From Spirulina sp. DLM2.Bin59 (GTDB lineage: Bacteria > Cyanobacteriota > Cyanobacteriia > Cyanobacteriales > Spirulinaceae), in the NCBI GenBank assembly GCA_007693875.1, contig RECT01000233.1, positions 1-20,024 on the forward strand: 20,024 bases of DNA, given 5' to 3'. Shown here in pieces: positions 7,411 to 15,849 of this stretch. The notes under the pieces were generated by a model, which searched no databases, had not been told where the DNA came from, and worked only from the letters and a program-made list of their open reading frames with translations. The position numbers were made by a program, and so were the translations under genes. Positions within the stretch are counted from its first letter, which is position 1. Every line of letters begins with the position of its first letter.

Positions 7411-9741
7411 CTAACCCTTTTTCTTCGCCCCCCTCACCCCTGCTTGATAAAGCTGGGTGAGGGTTTTGCCATCTTCAGGATAGACCGCTAAACTGCCCTC
7501 CATACGAATTGCTAACGCTAATTGGCCCTCCAACAGGAAAATCTCCTCCGCCAACAATGCAATCATGTCCCGAATCACCTTCTCCCCTTCCCGACGCTTT
7601 AAACCATACATGCCAATAATGAATTCCCCCCCACTCCAACGGGAAACAACATCTTCCCGTGAACAGGTTTTTTGCAACAACTGGCCAAACCGCTGGAGAA
7701 TGCGATCGCCTAAATCATGGCCATAATCCCGATTAATATTTTCCAGATCCCGCACCTTCAAGACAATTAAACAAATCTTCTGCCGTTCCTGTTGGGCAAG
7801 GTCAAAAAACCGCTGAAAATCCTGCTCCGCCCGGTAGCGGTTCGCCACCCCCGTCAGGGGATCTTTTTCCGCCAAATCCCGCAAGAGGCGACTGCGTTCC
7901 AAACGGTTAAAGAGGCGCGTCACTAACTCCGGCTCACTCACCGGCTTACTAATATAATCATCCGCACCAATTTGATAGATCCGTTGCAGCATCTCGCGAT
8001 CGCAATTGGCCGACAAAAACACAATGGGCAACTGGGCCCAGTTGGGATCATTGCGCACCACTTGGCACAATTCCAAGCCATTAATATGGGGCATCTCCAC
8101 ATCGAGGATTAATAAATCCGGGGCTGTGCGTTGGAGTGTGGCCCAAAATTGGCGGGGATCTTCAAGGGTTTGTAATTCAATGGGCCAGGGGGCGAGAAAA
8201 CTGGCCATGGCCCTGAGCAAGACCGGATCATCATCCACTGCCAAGACCCGCGCCTCTGGGGGGCGCTGTTGTTGGAGGTGATGAAATACCGTTGTGAGCA
8301 GTTCCGCCGCCGTGATGGGTTTCATTAAAAACCCCTGTACCCCCAAACGCGCCACCGCCACGCGATCGCCAAAGTTATTTTCTGCCGTCAACACCAACAG
8401 CAGCGGCGGTTTTGGTAAATCCCGCAACTGTTTCAGCAGTTTTAACCCCGCTGTCGGCCCCTGAGGAAAGGCTAACTCCACAATCACCACATCCGGTGGA
8501 TTCAGACCCTCAGGGGGATCGCGCCACTGCTTCACTTGGGCCATCGCCTCCTCCCAATCCCCACAACATTCCAACACCACCGGCCATAACTGCGCCTCTG
8601 TGGCCAGGGCCGCCCCTTGGGACAGATCGGGGTCAATGATCAAGAGGCGAGGGGCATAATCTGTGGAGAGGGATGGGGAAATCCCCCGGCTAAAGGGATG
8701 CAAAGGGGGTGTAACCGGTTTGGGCGCAGCCGGGGCCGGCAATAATCCTTGCAAATCCGTGAGGACTTGCCGCAACTGATCCCCTTGAGCCACGGTGAGG
8801 GGCTGCCCTAAACCCAATTCCAGTTGGCGGGCCAGATCAGAACCCTCCGGCAGACCGAACATCCCCAGAGAACCCACGAGTTTATGGGCTTCTTGGGCCG
8901 CTTCCCAACGGAGGCGATCGGGTAAATTGCCCCCTTGGGCAGCGGCGATCGCCCCTTCAATCTGATCCAGTCGCGCTAAAATCGGCTCCCGAAACTGCTC
9001 CCAGAGCTTTTCCATACCGCTCTGCATCGCCTTGGCTTTCGGGGTTTCCGAGGGAGTCGGCTCCACCATTTCCACCGCCTTGAGACAATACCCCATGCCA
9101 TAGACCGTTTCAATGGCTCCATCCGCCCCCACCGCCTTTAACTTCCGCCGCAGCCCCTTAATATGGGCCCGCACCGTCTCCTCCCCTGGCGGGTCATCAA
9201 AAGACCATAAATGCTCTAAAATCGCCCCCTTGGTAAAGACCTGGCGAGGGTGACGTAGAAACAACTCCAAAAGGTTATATTCCTTCGGGGATAGGTTGAG
9301 AATTTCCTGATCCCAACGGACTTCGCAGGCGCTGGGATTCAATTGCAGCAGTCCCCAGGTTAGGATCGGCGCACTGGAATCACTTTGGCGACGGAGCAGG
9401 GCGCGAATCCGGGCCAGTAGTTCCGGAATCGTACAGGGCTTCACCACATAATCATCCGCCCCCGCATCTAAACCCGTCACCTTCGCTTCACTGGCATCAT
9501 TGGCCGTCAACAGGAGAATTGGGGTATTAATCTGAGCCTGCCGCAACCGCCGACAGAGGTTAATCCCGTCGAGCTTGGGCAAACTCACATCCAACAGCAT
9601 CAAGTCATAGGTAAAGCTGTTGGCATAGTCCCAGCCCTCTTCGCCGTCGCGGGCAACATTAACCACATAGCCCTGATTGAGCAGGGCTTCATTGAGCGTC
9701 TGTAACAAAATTTCATCATCTTCAACCAAAAGTAAGCGCAT
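7411..9741 (-). CDS. Multidomain response regulator REC-wHTH-HPt-REC-REC-GGDEF (degenerate GGDEF)
   Basis: This 776-residue protein starts as an OmpR-type transcription factor: REC1 (1-116; E7, D8, D9, phospho-acceptor D51, K101) and a winged helix (about 125-222). An HPt domain follows (about 245-335, H286 in AHKLVGSLG). REC2 (about 364-490) has E422 where the acceptor Asp should be. REC3 (about 498-615) is complete (D503-D505, D547, K599). The C-terminal GGDEF domain (about 620-770) reads SGGEF at 703-707 and has Lys in place of the first metal Asp (LKVRDLENIN), so it is very unlikely to make c-di-GMP. The layout is known in cyanobacteria as a multi-component winged-helix regulator. It probably receives phosphate through HPt/REC3 from hybrid kinases coded elsewhere and binds DNA. 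The ATG lies 5 bp after the stop of the GGDEF-EAL gene, so the two are surely cotranscribed. Confidence 0.93.
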   Translation of the reverse strand: MRLLLVEDDEILLQTLNEALLNQGYVVNVARDGEEGWDYANSFTYDLMLLDVSLPKLDGINLCRRLRQAQINTPILLLTANDASEAKVTGLDAGADDYVVKPCTIPELLARIRALLRRQSDSSAPILTWGLLQLNPSACEVRWDQEILNLSPKEYNLLELFLRHPRQVFTKGAILEHLWSFDDPPGEETVRAHIKGLRRKLKAVGADGAIETVYGMGYCLKAVEMVEPTPSETPKAKAMQSGMEKLWEQFREPILARLDQIEGAIAAAQGGNLPDRLRWEAAQEAHKLVGSLGMFGLPEGSDLARQLELGLGQPLTVAQGDQLRQVLTDLQGLLPAPAAPKPVTPPLHPFSRGISPSLSTDYAPRLLIIDPDLSQGAALATEAQLWPVVLECCGDWEEAMAQVKQWRDPPEGLNPPDVVIVELAFPQGPTAGLKLLKQLRDLPKPPLLLVLTAENNFGDRVAVARLGVQGFLMKPITAAELLTTVFHHLQQQRPPEARVLAVDDDPVLLRAMASFLAPWPIELQTLEDPRQFWATLQRTAPDLLILDVEMPHINGLELCQVVRNDPNWAQLPIVFLSANCDREMLQRIYQIGADDYISKPVSEPELVTRLFNRLERSRLLRDLAEKDPLTGVANRYRAEQDFQRFFDLAQQERQKICLIVLKVRDLENINRDYGHDLGDRILQRFGQLLQKTCSREDVVSRWSGGEFIIGMYGLKRREGEKVIRDMIALLAEEIFLLEGQLALAIRMEGSLAVYPEDGKTLTQLYQAGVRGAKKKG

Positions 9742-9746
9742 TGAGG

Positions 9747-12557
9747 TTAGGGAGTGAGAAAATTTTGGCTTGATCTGGATTCATCGGTTGCTAATAATTT
9801 TTTTAAAAGTTGAGTGGCGGTTTCCACCGGTAGGGGGCGGAAAAACAGATAGCCTTGACCATAGGGACAATTTAATTGCCGGAGCGTTTCCAGTTGGGAC
9901 GTGGATTCAATGCCTTCAGCGATAATATTCAAGTCTAAACTCTTTGCCAAGGCAATAATCGCCCGGACAATTTCCATATCTTCGCTGTTTTGATCAATGT
10001 GATCAACAAAAGATTTATCAATTTTTAACACATCGAGGGGAAAACGATGGAGATAACTCAGGGAACAATAGCCTGTCCCGAAGTCATCGATGCAGAGTTG
10101 GATGTGTTGCGATCGCAACCCCTTCAAAATGGCGATCGCCCCTAGGGGGTCATCCATCAACGCCGTTTCCGTAATTTCCAACTTCAGGGTTTTGGGGCTA
10201 AACCCCGTTTCCGCCAAAATGGTGGCAACGCGATCGCCTAACTCCGGCCTCAGTTGCCGACTGGACAAATTAACACTGATCATCAAGGGATGGTTTGGGA
10301 ATTGTTCCCGCCAGAGCCGGCCTTGTATGCAAGCCTGACGTAACACCCATTCCCCCAAAGCCTGAATCTGTCCCCGCTCCTCCGCAATCGGAATAAACTC
10401 CGACGGCGAGAGCCAGCCAGCGGTGGGATGTTGCCAGCGGATTAAGGCTTCAAACCCAATCACTTGCTCGGTTTGCAGATTGATAATGGGCTGGTAATAG
10501 AGGCAAAGCTGATTCTGCCCGATGGCACTGCGTAAATCCGTATCTAATTGTTGGCGGCGGATAATCGCCTGGCGCATGCCAGGATTGAAACACACCGCCC
10601 GGTTTTTGCCCTGGGCCTTAGCGCGGTACATCGCAATATCGGCATCTTGCAGGAGTTCCTCCGCCTGATGGTATTGGCGTTCGTGGGGCACAATGCCAAT
10701 ACTGGCCCCTGTAAACACCCGATGCCCAGCAATATCAAAGGGTTCAGCCAAAATGCGTAGAATTTTGTTGGCAAGGGTAATGGCCGCGTCACTCATCCCG
10801 AGGGGTGTGAGGAGAATTGTGAACTCATCCCCCCCCAACCGAGCGAGGGTATCCGTGGGGCGGAGGCAGGTTTGCAGGCGGCGGGCGATCGCCACCAGCA
10901 ACGCATCCCCCAACCAATGGCCCAAACTATCATTGACCAGTTTAAACCCATCGAGATCGAGGAATAACACCGCAAAACCTGGTACAGATTGGGCTTGAGC
11001 CAGACAATGATTAACCTGCTTTAGGAAATAGGCTCGATTCCACAACCCCGTGAGTGCATCGTGGGTGGCACTGTAGCGGAGATTTTCCTCCGCCAGCTTA
11101 CGGCTGGTAATATCCACCACACAACCCTCATAGCGCACCAAGGGCTGATTTTGGGTCATCGCCCCGATGGGATCACAGATCCGCCGGGCATTTTCCGAAA
11201 TCCAGATCACCCGACCATCCCGGCGATAGATTTGCGATTCAAATTCCTTCACCTCCCCATGGATCTGCAACTCCAACAGCAGTTTTTCGTAGCGTTCCGG
11301 TTGAACGTAGGGAGGAACCGGCTGTTGGGCTTGAATGGCCAAAAAGGAAGCTACGGATTCATAGCCATAGATCGCCGCCAGGGCGGGGTTGACGTTGAGG
11401 TAACGGCCTTGGCAATCCAATTGAAAAATCCCCTCGACGGCATTTTCAAAAATGCCCCGATACTTAGCCTCAGCCGCTTGGGAAAGGGCTTCCGCTCGCT
11501 TACGCTGAAACACTCCCCCCAGTTGCATCGCCACCGAGGCCACCAAATCCACTAACCGGGGTTCCTCCCGGTTGGCCTTGAGCATAGCAAATTCCAACAC
11601 CGCCAACACCTGCTCTTCAGCAATAATCGGCACCAACAGGCAGGCGCGGATCTGCCCGCCGATGGCAATGGGTACAGTATTGCAAATCCCCTGCTCCATT
11701 AACCCGGTTTTGTCTGATGAGCATAAATCCGGAATCCATTGGGGCAATTGGCTTTGCCACACCTGCCCCGGCAACCCTTCCCCCCGGCCAAACTGGTAGT
11801 TCTGACAGGTCTGCCAAAATTGGCTAAAACAGTTTTGCTCATCGGAATTGAGCCGAGAATTGTAATAACAAACAGGACTGATGGCCAAATGGGTTTGCTC
11901 ATGATTGGGAACCCAAACCACCCCAAATCCCCAGCCCGTGGTTTCACAGAGTAGGGCTAACACTTCCCCTAGGGCTTGGTTAAAATCGATGGCGAGGCTG
12001 ACGGATTGGGTGACGCTGTGGAGGAGGTGCAGCTCTTCCTCGGCCCGTTGGCGGTCGGTGATATCCATCCCTGCGAGGAAGCAAAAGTCGTGGGATTGGC
12101 GATCGCGCCTCATAATCGGTTTTCCCTGCCATTCCACCGTCAGCAATTGGCCACTACAGGTTAGGAGTTGACTAATGTGAATGCTTAACCCCAAGGAGGC
12201 ATTGACCTGGAGGAGAAAGTCGGTCATTTCCTCTTGTTGGTTCGGGGGGATACAACATTCCACAAAATCAGCCCCCAAAACTTCCTGTAGGCCATAACCC
12301 AACGTGGTGAGCATGGCGCGGTTCATCATCGCAATTTTGCTATCGGGGGTGAGGGCGAGGAAAAAAGCGGGATTAGCATCAAAGAGAGTTTGTACCCACT
12401 CGCTATCCCCCGCTAGGGGATTGGGGGGATCCGGCAGCAGAGCAGGGCGTTGTCCTCTGGGCCAGGCCAGTCCAATGAGGATCCCCAATCCGACCCCGGC
12501 GATCGCCCCCAGGAGGGAAAAAACATCAATGGGTACCGATGACAGCAAAGACAACAT
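9747..12557 (-). CDS. Membrane-anchored PAS-GAF-PAS-GGDEF-EAL c-di-GMP enzyme
   Basis: This 936-residue bifunctional c-di-GMP signalling protein has one N-terminal membrane helix (about 10-31), PAS (about 52-170), GAF (about 185-350), PAS (about 362-488), GGDEF (about 490-660) and EAL (about 673-920). The cyclase site is intact: LDLDGFKLVND (533-543) and GGDEF (575-579), with the product-inhibition I-site R566-x-x-D569 exactly five residues upstream. The phosphodiesterase site is also intact: EALIRW (703-708), NLS (763-765), ITET with E795, DDFGTGY (824-830), KIDKSF (845-850) and EGIE (881-884). Either activity could dominate in the cell. The GAF lacks an obvious bilin-binding Cys-His pair. 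It sits 50 bp downstream of the OmpR-type regulator and 5 bp upstream of the multidomain regulator, all in one direction. The ATG has no clear Shine-Dalgarno sequence. Confidence 0.95.
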   Translation of the reverse strand: MLSLLSSVPIDVFSLLGAIAGVGLGILIGLAWPRGQRPALLPDPPNPLAGDSEWVQTLFDANPAFFLALTPDSKIAMMNRAMLTTLGYGLQEVLGADFVECCIPPNQQEEMTDFLLQVNASLGLSIHISQLLTCSGQLLTVEWQGKPIMRRDRQSHDFCFLAGMDITDRQRAEEELHLLHSVTQSVSLAIDFNQALGEVLALLCETTGWGFGVVWVPNHEQTHLAISPVCYYNSRLNSDEQNCFSQFWQTCQNYQFGRGEGLPGQVWQSQLPQWIPDLCSSDKTGLMEQGICNTVPIAIGGQIRACLLVPIIAEEQVLAVLEFAMLKANREEPRLVDLVASVAMQLGGVFQRKRAEALSQAAEAKYRGIFENAVEGIFQLDCQGRYLNVNPALAAIYGYESVASFLAIQAQQPVPPYVQPERYEKLLLELQIHGEVKEFESQIYRRDGRVIWISENARRICDPIGAMTQNQPLVRYEGCVVDITSRKLAEENLRYSATHDALTGLWNRAYFLKQVNHCLAQAQSVPGFAVLFLDLDGFKLVNDSLGHWLGDALLVAIARRLQTCLRPTDTLARLGGDEFTILLTPLGMSDAAITLANKILRILAEPFDIAGHRVFTGASIGIVPHERQYHQAEELLQDADIAMYRAKAQGKNRAVCFNPGMRQAIIRRQQLDTDLRSAIGQNQLCLYYQPIINLQTEQVIGFEALIRWQHPTAGWLSPSEFIPIAEERGQIQALGEWVLRQACIQGRLWREQFPNHPLMISVNLSSRQLRPELGDRVATILAETGFSPKTLKLEITETALMDDPLGAIAILKGLRSQHIQLCIDDFGTGYCSLSYLHRFPLDVLKIDKSFVDHIDQNSEDMEIVRAIIALAKSLDLNIIAEGIESTSQLETLRQLNCPYGQGYLFFRPLPVETATQLLKKLLATDESRSSQNFLTP

Positions 12558-12607
12558 TCAGAATGAATAGAGGGTCACTCCCCCCATTATGAAGCCTGAA
12601 CTGAAAA

Positions 12608-13282
12608 TCAAAGCCCTTCCCCAAGGCGGTAGCCCTTACCATAGACGGTATGGATCAAGTTGGCCCCATCCCCTTGGTCAATTTTGCGCCGCAGCAACCG
12701 CACCAAAGCAGCCAAAACATTGCTATTGGGGGGGGAGCCTGTCCCCCAAAGGTGTTCTTGCATTTGTTGATGGGTGAGGGTTTGGCCGGGATGCTGGAGA
12801 AAGTAGGCTAAAAGTTGCGCTTCCTTTTCTGAGAGTTCGATGGGGCGATCGCCCCGGTAGGCGAGGCGATTATCGGGGTCAAAGGCGAGATCCCCCCAGG
12901 TGAGCCGGAGGGTTGGTTGAACGGGAAACCGCCGCAACAGGGCCCGCACCCGCGCCAACAGTTCCCGCAATTCAAAGGGTTTCACCAAATAGTCATCGGC
13001 TCCGGCATCTAAACCGAGGACGCGGTCATCGAGGGTATCTTTGGCGGTGAGGAAGAGGACAGGGGTTTGATCCCCCTGCGATCGCAGTTGGCGACAAATC
13101 TCCAACCCCGATGGCGCCGGTAGCATCCAATCCAAAATCAACAGTTGATAATCTCCTGTTTGAGCCAAGGCCAACCCCGCCGTCCCCTGATGGGCCACAT
13201 CCACGCCATAGCCCTCCTGAGTGAGTACCCGACTCAGGGGTGTGGTCAATTCCACCTCATCATCCACCAATAAAATTCGCAT
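12608..13282 (-). CDS. OmpR/PhoB-family response regulator, RppA-like
   Basis: This 224-residue DNA-binding response regulator has a receiver (1-117) with the acidic pocket D7-D8, phospho-acceptor D51 (LILDWMLP), switch threonine T79 and K101 (LVKPF). A winged-helix output follows (about 127-222) with the typical ending HTVYGKGYRLG. Sequence type (LTAKDTLDDRVLGLDAGADDYLVKPFELRELLARVRALL, split over 78-116) is that commonly labelled RppA in cyanobacteria. No cognate RppB-like kinase lies next to it, so I do not assign the symbol. Its targets cannot be read from the sequence. It is probably the first gene of a three-gene unit with the GGDEF-EAL protein (50-bp gap, no terminator visible) and the multidomain regulator. 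Confidence 0.93.
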   Translation of the reverse strand: MRILLVDDEVELTTPLSRVLTQEGYGVDVAHQGTAGLALAQTGDYQLLILDWMLPAPSGLEICRQLRSQGDQTPVLFLTAKDTLDDRVLGLDAGADDYLVKPFELRELLARVRALLRRFPVQPTLRLTWGDLAFDPDNRLAYRGDRPIELSEKEAQLLAYFLQHPGQTLTHQQMQEHLWGTGSPPNSNVLAALVRLLRRKIDQGDGANLIHTVYGKGYRLGEGL

Positions 13283-13504
13283 TGGGTCGATATCAACTTG
13301 ATGTTTTTTCTACCGCTGGGGTATTGTTTACCATATTTTTTAGGCAATATTAAGAAGATTTGCGCATTTGTAGATATTAGATACTTATTTTACTGGAAAT
13401 GGTTAATGTTCAAAAAAATGGCTGAAACCGCATTTGTTGACTTAAATAATCGTTTTTAATGGTGATTGAGTAAATGTCAAGATCTCAAATGGCAAATGTA
13501 CTAT
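13283..13504. promoter_or_regulatory. AT-rich region upstream of the signalling gene cluster
   Basis: This 222-bp AT-rich gap between the Uma2 gene and the response regulator gene must contain the promoter of the leftward cluster. CATTTG or its complement CAAATG occurs four times (13365, 13431, 13486, 13493), the last two as a 7-bp-spaced direct pair. GCATTTG(T)(A/T)GA occurs twice in full (13364-13374, 13430-13440). AAATGTA/TACATTT (13494-13500/13506-13512) forms an inverted repeat across the Uma2 stop codon. I see no confident -10/-35 pair. Confidence 0.35.
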
Positions 13505-14284
13505 TTACATTTCCGTAAGATCAATGCCCAATTCGCGCAACTTGGCCGCTAACCGTTCCGCCCGTTGCTGTTGGAGATCGGCCCGTTGGCGTTCCTCTTC
13601 GGCCCGTTGCTGTTCAAGATTGGCCCGCTCTCGTTCGAGGGCTTGATATTCACTCCCCCATAACAAAAGATTGCCCTCACCATCCCACCACCGCAGCCAA
13701 TAAATATCTTGATTCTGTCGTTCCCCCTGCCATAGACCCAGATAGAGCGCTAACTCCGGAATCCAGAACCGGCCCTCTGGGGTGGGGGTTTGCAATTCAT
13801 AGCGGCCTTGGGTGAGACAGCGAACATCAAGGGTTAGCTCGTAGGGGTTATAGGTGACATAGGTGGGGACTTGGAGGACTTGCTCGTAAAAATAGAGCTT
13901 GCCATAGGGGGGCGTGGCGCGGACGGAAAGTTCCCCATTGTCCCCCTGGGAGAGGAATTCCATCACGACGGCCACGCGATCGCCCTCGACACCAGGGGTA
14001 TAACTGCGCCGAATTTCACCGGGGGCAACGGGTTGGGCATGGGGAACATAGAACCAGTCCGGCGCTTTAACGGTGATATTGCGATTCACGGTGGCCACAA
14101 GGCCAAAGTTGGAGCCGATCAGCATAGTTGGGGTGATGCGGCCGGCGAGATCGAGGGCTTCGGTGAGGGCAGCAGCAAGCCAAGGCTGTTGAATATTTTC
14201 CACGGGATCATCGGGGAGAACGTAGTCGGGGGGTAGGGGTTCCCAAGTGATGGTCACGGCGGGGCGGGGGATTTGGGCAACCAT
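13505..14284 (-). CDS. Uma2 family (DUF820) endonuclease-like protein with coiled-coil tail
   Basis: Uma2 proteins share a PD-(D/E)XK nuclease-like fold and are hugely expanded in cyanobacteria; their role is unknown. This 259-residue member has the core at about 20-190, including the APDWFYVPHAQP stretch (74-85, D76), where family members usually carry the PDxxxV motif, and AVVMEFLSQ (105-113), where E109 is the likely second acidic residue. The segment after it reads RATPPYGKLYFYEQVLQVPTYVTYNPYE. Residues about 213-255 form a charged coiled coil rich in ERQRAxLEQQRA heptads. The DNA encoding this tail repeats with a 21-bp period (13561-13628). It is a single gene, and the 222-bp AT-rich gap separates it from the signalling cluster downstream. 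Confidence 0.88.
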   Translation of the reverse strand: MVAQIPRPAVTITWEPLPPDYVLPDDPVENIQQPWLAAALTEALDLAGRITPTMLIGSNFGLVATVNRNITVKAPDWFYVPHAQPVAPGEIRRSYTPGVEGDRVAVVMEFLSQGDNGELSVRATPPYGKLYFYEQVLQVPTYVTYNPYELTLDVRCLTQGRYELQTPTPEGRFWIPELALYLGLWQGERQNQDIYWLRWWDGEGNLLLWGSEYQALERERANLEQQRAEEERQRADLQQQRAERLAAKLRELGIDLTEM

Positions 14285-14526
14285 AGAGTAGTGAGTAAAA
14301 CATCTAAAGTCATTTTAGGACAAATCTATGGAGGCGTTGATGGTGGAGAACCCCAGCAAATTCCCTCGGTGTAGTACTCATTTATGGGAGGGCAGGAACA
14401 GGATCAGATCCACCTGGAGTTGAAAACCTACAGGCAACTTTCCGGTTTGAGGCTCCTTAAATCGAAAAGGATCTAAAGACCCCCGCCGCCCTACGGTTGG
14501 GTCTTGCTGATTTGCACCCTGTTGCC
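14285..14526. other. Intergenic region between divergent Uma2 and membrane-protein genes
   Basis: This 242-bp stretch has no gene I can support. An inverted repeat AAGACCC/GGGTCTT (14476-14482/14499-14505) ends 21 bp before the likely ATG at 14527 and would lie in the leader of the rightward gene. No clear promoter hexamers are visible. Confidence 0.4.
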
Positions 14527-15843
14527 ATGGATCACGTCCCCAGTCTCGTCTACCCCGCTTTAAATTTATTGCTCTACGATCGCCGTGACTCCAGCAGCGA
14601 CAGCCAAGACCATGGGCACGCTCACGCCGATCGCGAAGCCTTGGGCAATAAACAGCCAAAACGGCTACGCCCGCCTCAAAATGGCTACATCTATCAGCGC
14701 ATTTTTCCCGATGCCTATGCCTTGCAAATTAATGGCATGGATACTGAAGATGCAGAATGGACTTATCAGGCGAAATCCATTGATTGTTTTGCTGGGATTA
14801 AAGCGCAATTGATCACCGAAAGTGCGATCGCCCCTGGGGCCTGGGGGCGATCATGGTTATTGGTGGGGCGATTGGCAGCGGCGGATCAAAACCCCGAATA
14901 TATCGCCAAGGATTGCTACCATGCCCTGGCCCTCACCAGCGAACCCAATTGGTCGGCGGATCTCATTGGTCAGGGGCGACTGATGGGGGCGAGTTTTTTT
15001 GAATTGTGGCGGCCACCAGGGGGAGATCAATGCGCGACCACGGATGGATGCATGGTCACGGATAACCCTGACCATTTCCACCTCTACATCTGCATTTTCG
15101 ACCTCGGTGCTAGTCTCAAGCGCCTGGATAAGCTCTACCATCACCTCCTCACCCTGGGCCTCTATCGCCACCGCGCCACCTGGGCCCACAGCCGCAGCCT
15201 TGACTTGAAAACAACCCTAACCCAATACGGGCAGGAGGTTCAGAAAATCTGCCACCAAGTCAACCAACAGGTTCATCAGGAAAATCTATCCCTCAAGCAG
15301 CTCACCCACCTCCTCCGCCATGGTCTGATTCTCCTCTCCCAATATGGGGCAGCCCTCCATGAACTCAAGAGCCACATCCACACCCTAGAGGGAGATCTCC
15401 AAAGCTATCAAGACCGCTGCCGTCTGGTGGCAAAGCTGAACCATTCCCACAATCCCAGCCATCATCAGCCGGAAAATAGCCAGTATCTAGAGCGGTTTAA
15501 AAATTTTGCCATCCGTCGTTACCTGCGACCCATGGAGCGGGATTATCATCAACTCAGTCCAGGGTTGCGTCGGTTAGAAGATGCTCTCCGGGTGATGACG
15601 GGGTTATTGCAGATTGAGCAATCCCGCCAGCAACAGGCCTTAGAGCAAATGGTGGTGGCAGCCACGGTGGGGTTGGGAACCACAACAGTGGTGGGAACGG
15701 TGCTTGCCCCGCCCCTCTTACTGCCGCGCTCCGGGGGATTGCCCGGGGTCATTGCGCTCCCTCTCCTCATCCTCGTGAGTGCATCAGCGGGTTTAATCGT
15801 TGCTCGTTTGCTCTGGCATCAATTGCCACCAGGGAAATCCTAA
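14527..15843 (+). CDS. Unrecognised protein with helical region and two C-terminal membrane helices
   Basis: I do not recognise a named family. The frame is open from a TTG at 14497, but the ATG at 14527 (MDHVPSLVYPALNLLLYDRRD) is the more likely start, giving 438 residues. In that numbering a globular N-terminal part (about 1-200) begins with a hydrophobic strand and a His/Asp-rich loop (DHGHAHADRE, 28-37). A mostly helical, His- and Gln-rich part (about 200-370) has coiled-coil character. Two hydrophobic segments follow (about 375-397 and 406-429) near the C-terminus, so most of the protein should face one side of a membrane. The layout, with a long helical body then two membrane helices, is reminiscent of CorA-like transporters, but I see no GMN motif. 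Base composition and HIP1 content match the neighbours, so it looks native. It is convergent with the transglutaminase gene, with a 6-bp gap. Confidence 0.8.
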   Translation: MDHVPSLVYPALNLLLYDRRDSSSDSQDHGHAHADREALGNKQPKRLRPPQNGYIYQRIFPDAYALQINGMDTEDAEWTYQAKSIDCFAGIKAQLITESAIAPGAWGRSWLLVGRLAAADQNPEYIAKDCYHALALTSEPNWSADLIGQGRLMGASFFELWRPPGGDQCATTDGCMVTDNPDHFHLYICIFDLGASLKRLDKLYHHLLTLGLYRHRATWAHSRSLDLKTTLTQYGQEVQKICHQVNQQVHQENLSLKQLTHLLRHGLILLSQYGAALHELKSHIHTLEGDLQSYQDRCRLVAKLNHSHNPSHHQPENSQYLERFKNFAIRRYLRPMERDYHQLSPGLRRLEDALRVMTGLLQIEQSRQQQALEQMVVAATVGLGTTTVVGTVLAPPLLLPRSGGLPGVIALPLLILVSASAGLIVARLLWHQLPPGKS

Positions 15844-15849
15844 CCCAAT

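Noticed and set aside
14497..14526. Upstream TTG start of the membrane-protein gene
   Set aside because: No ribosome-binding site precedes it, and the ten added residues look unrelated to the hydrophobic start that follows the ATG.
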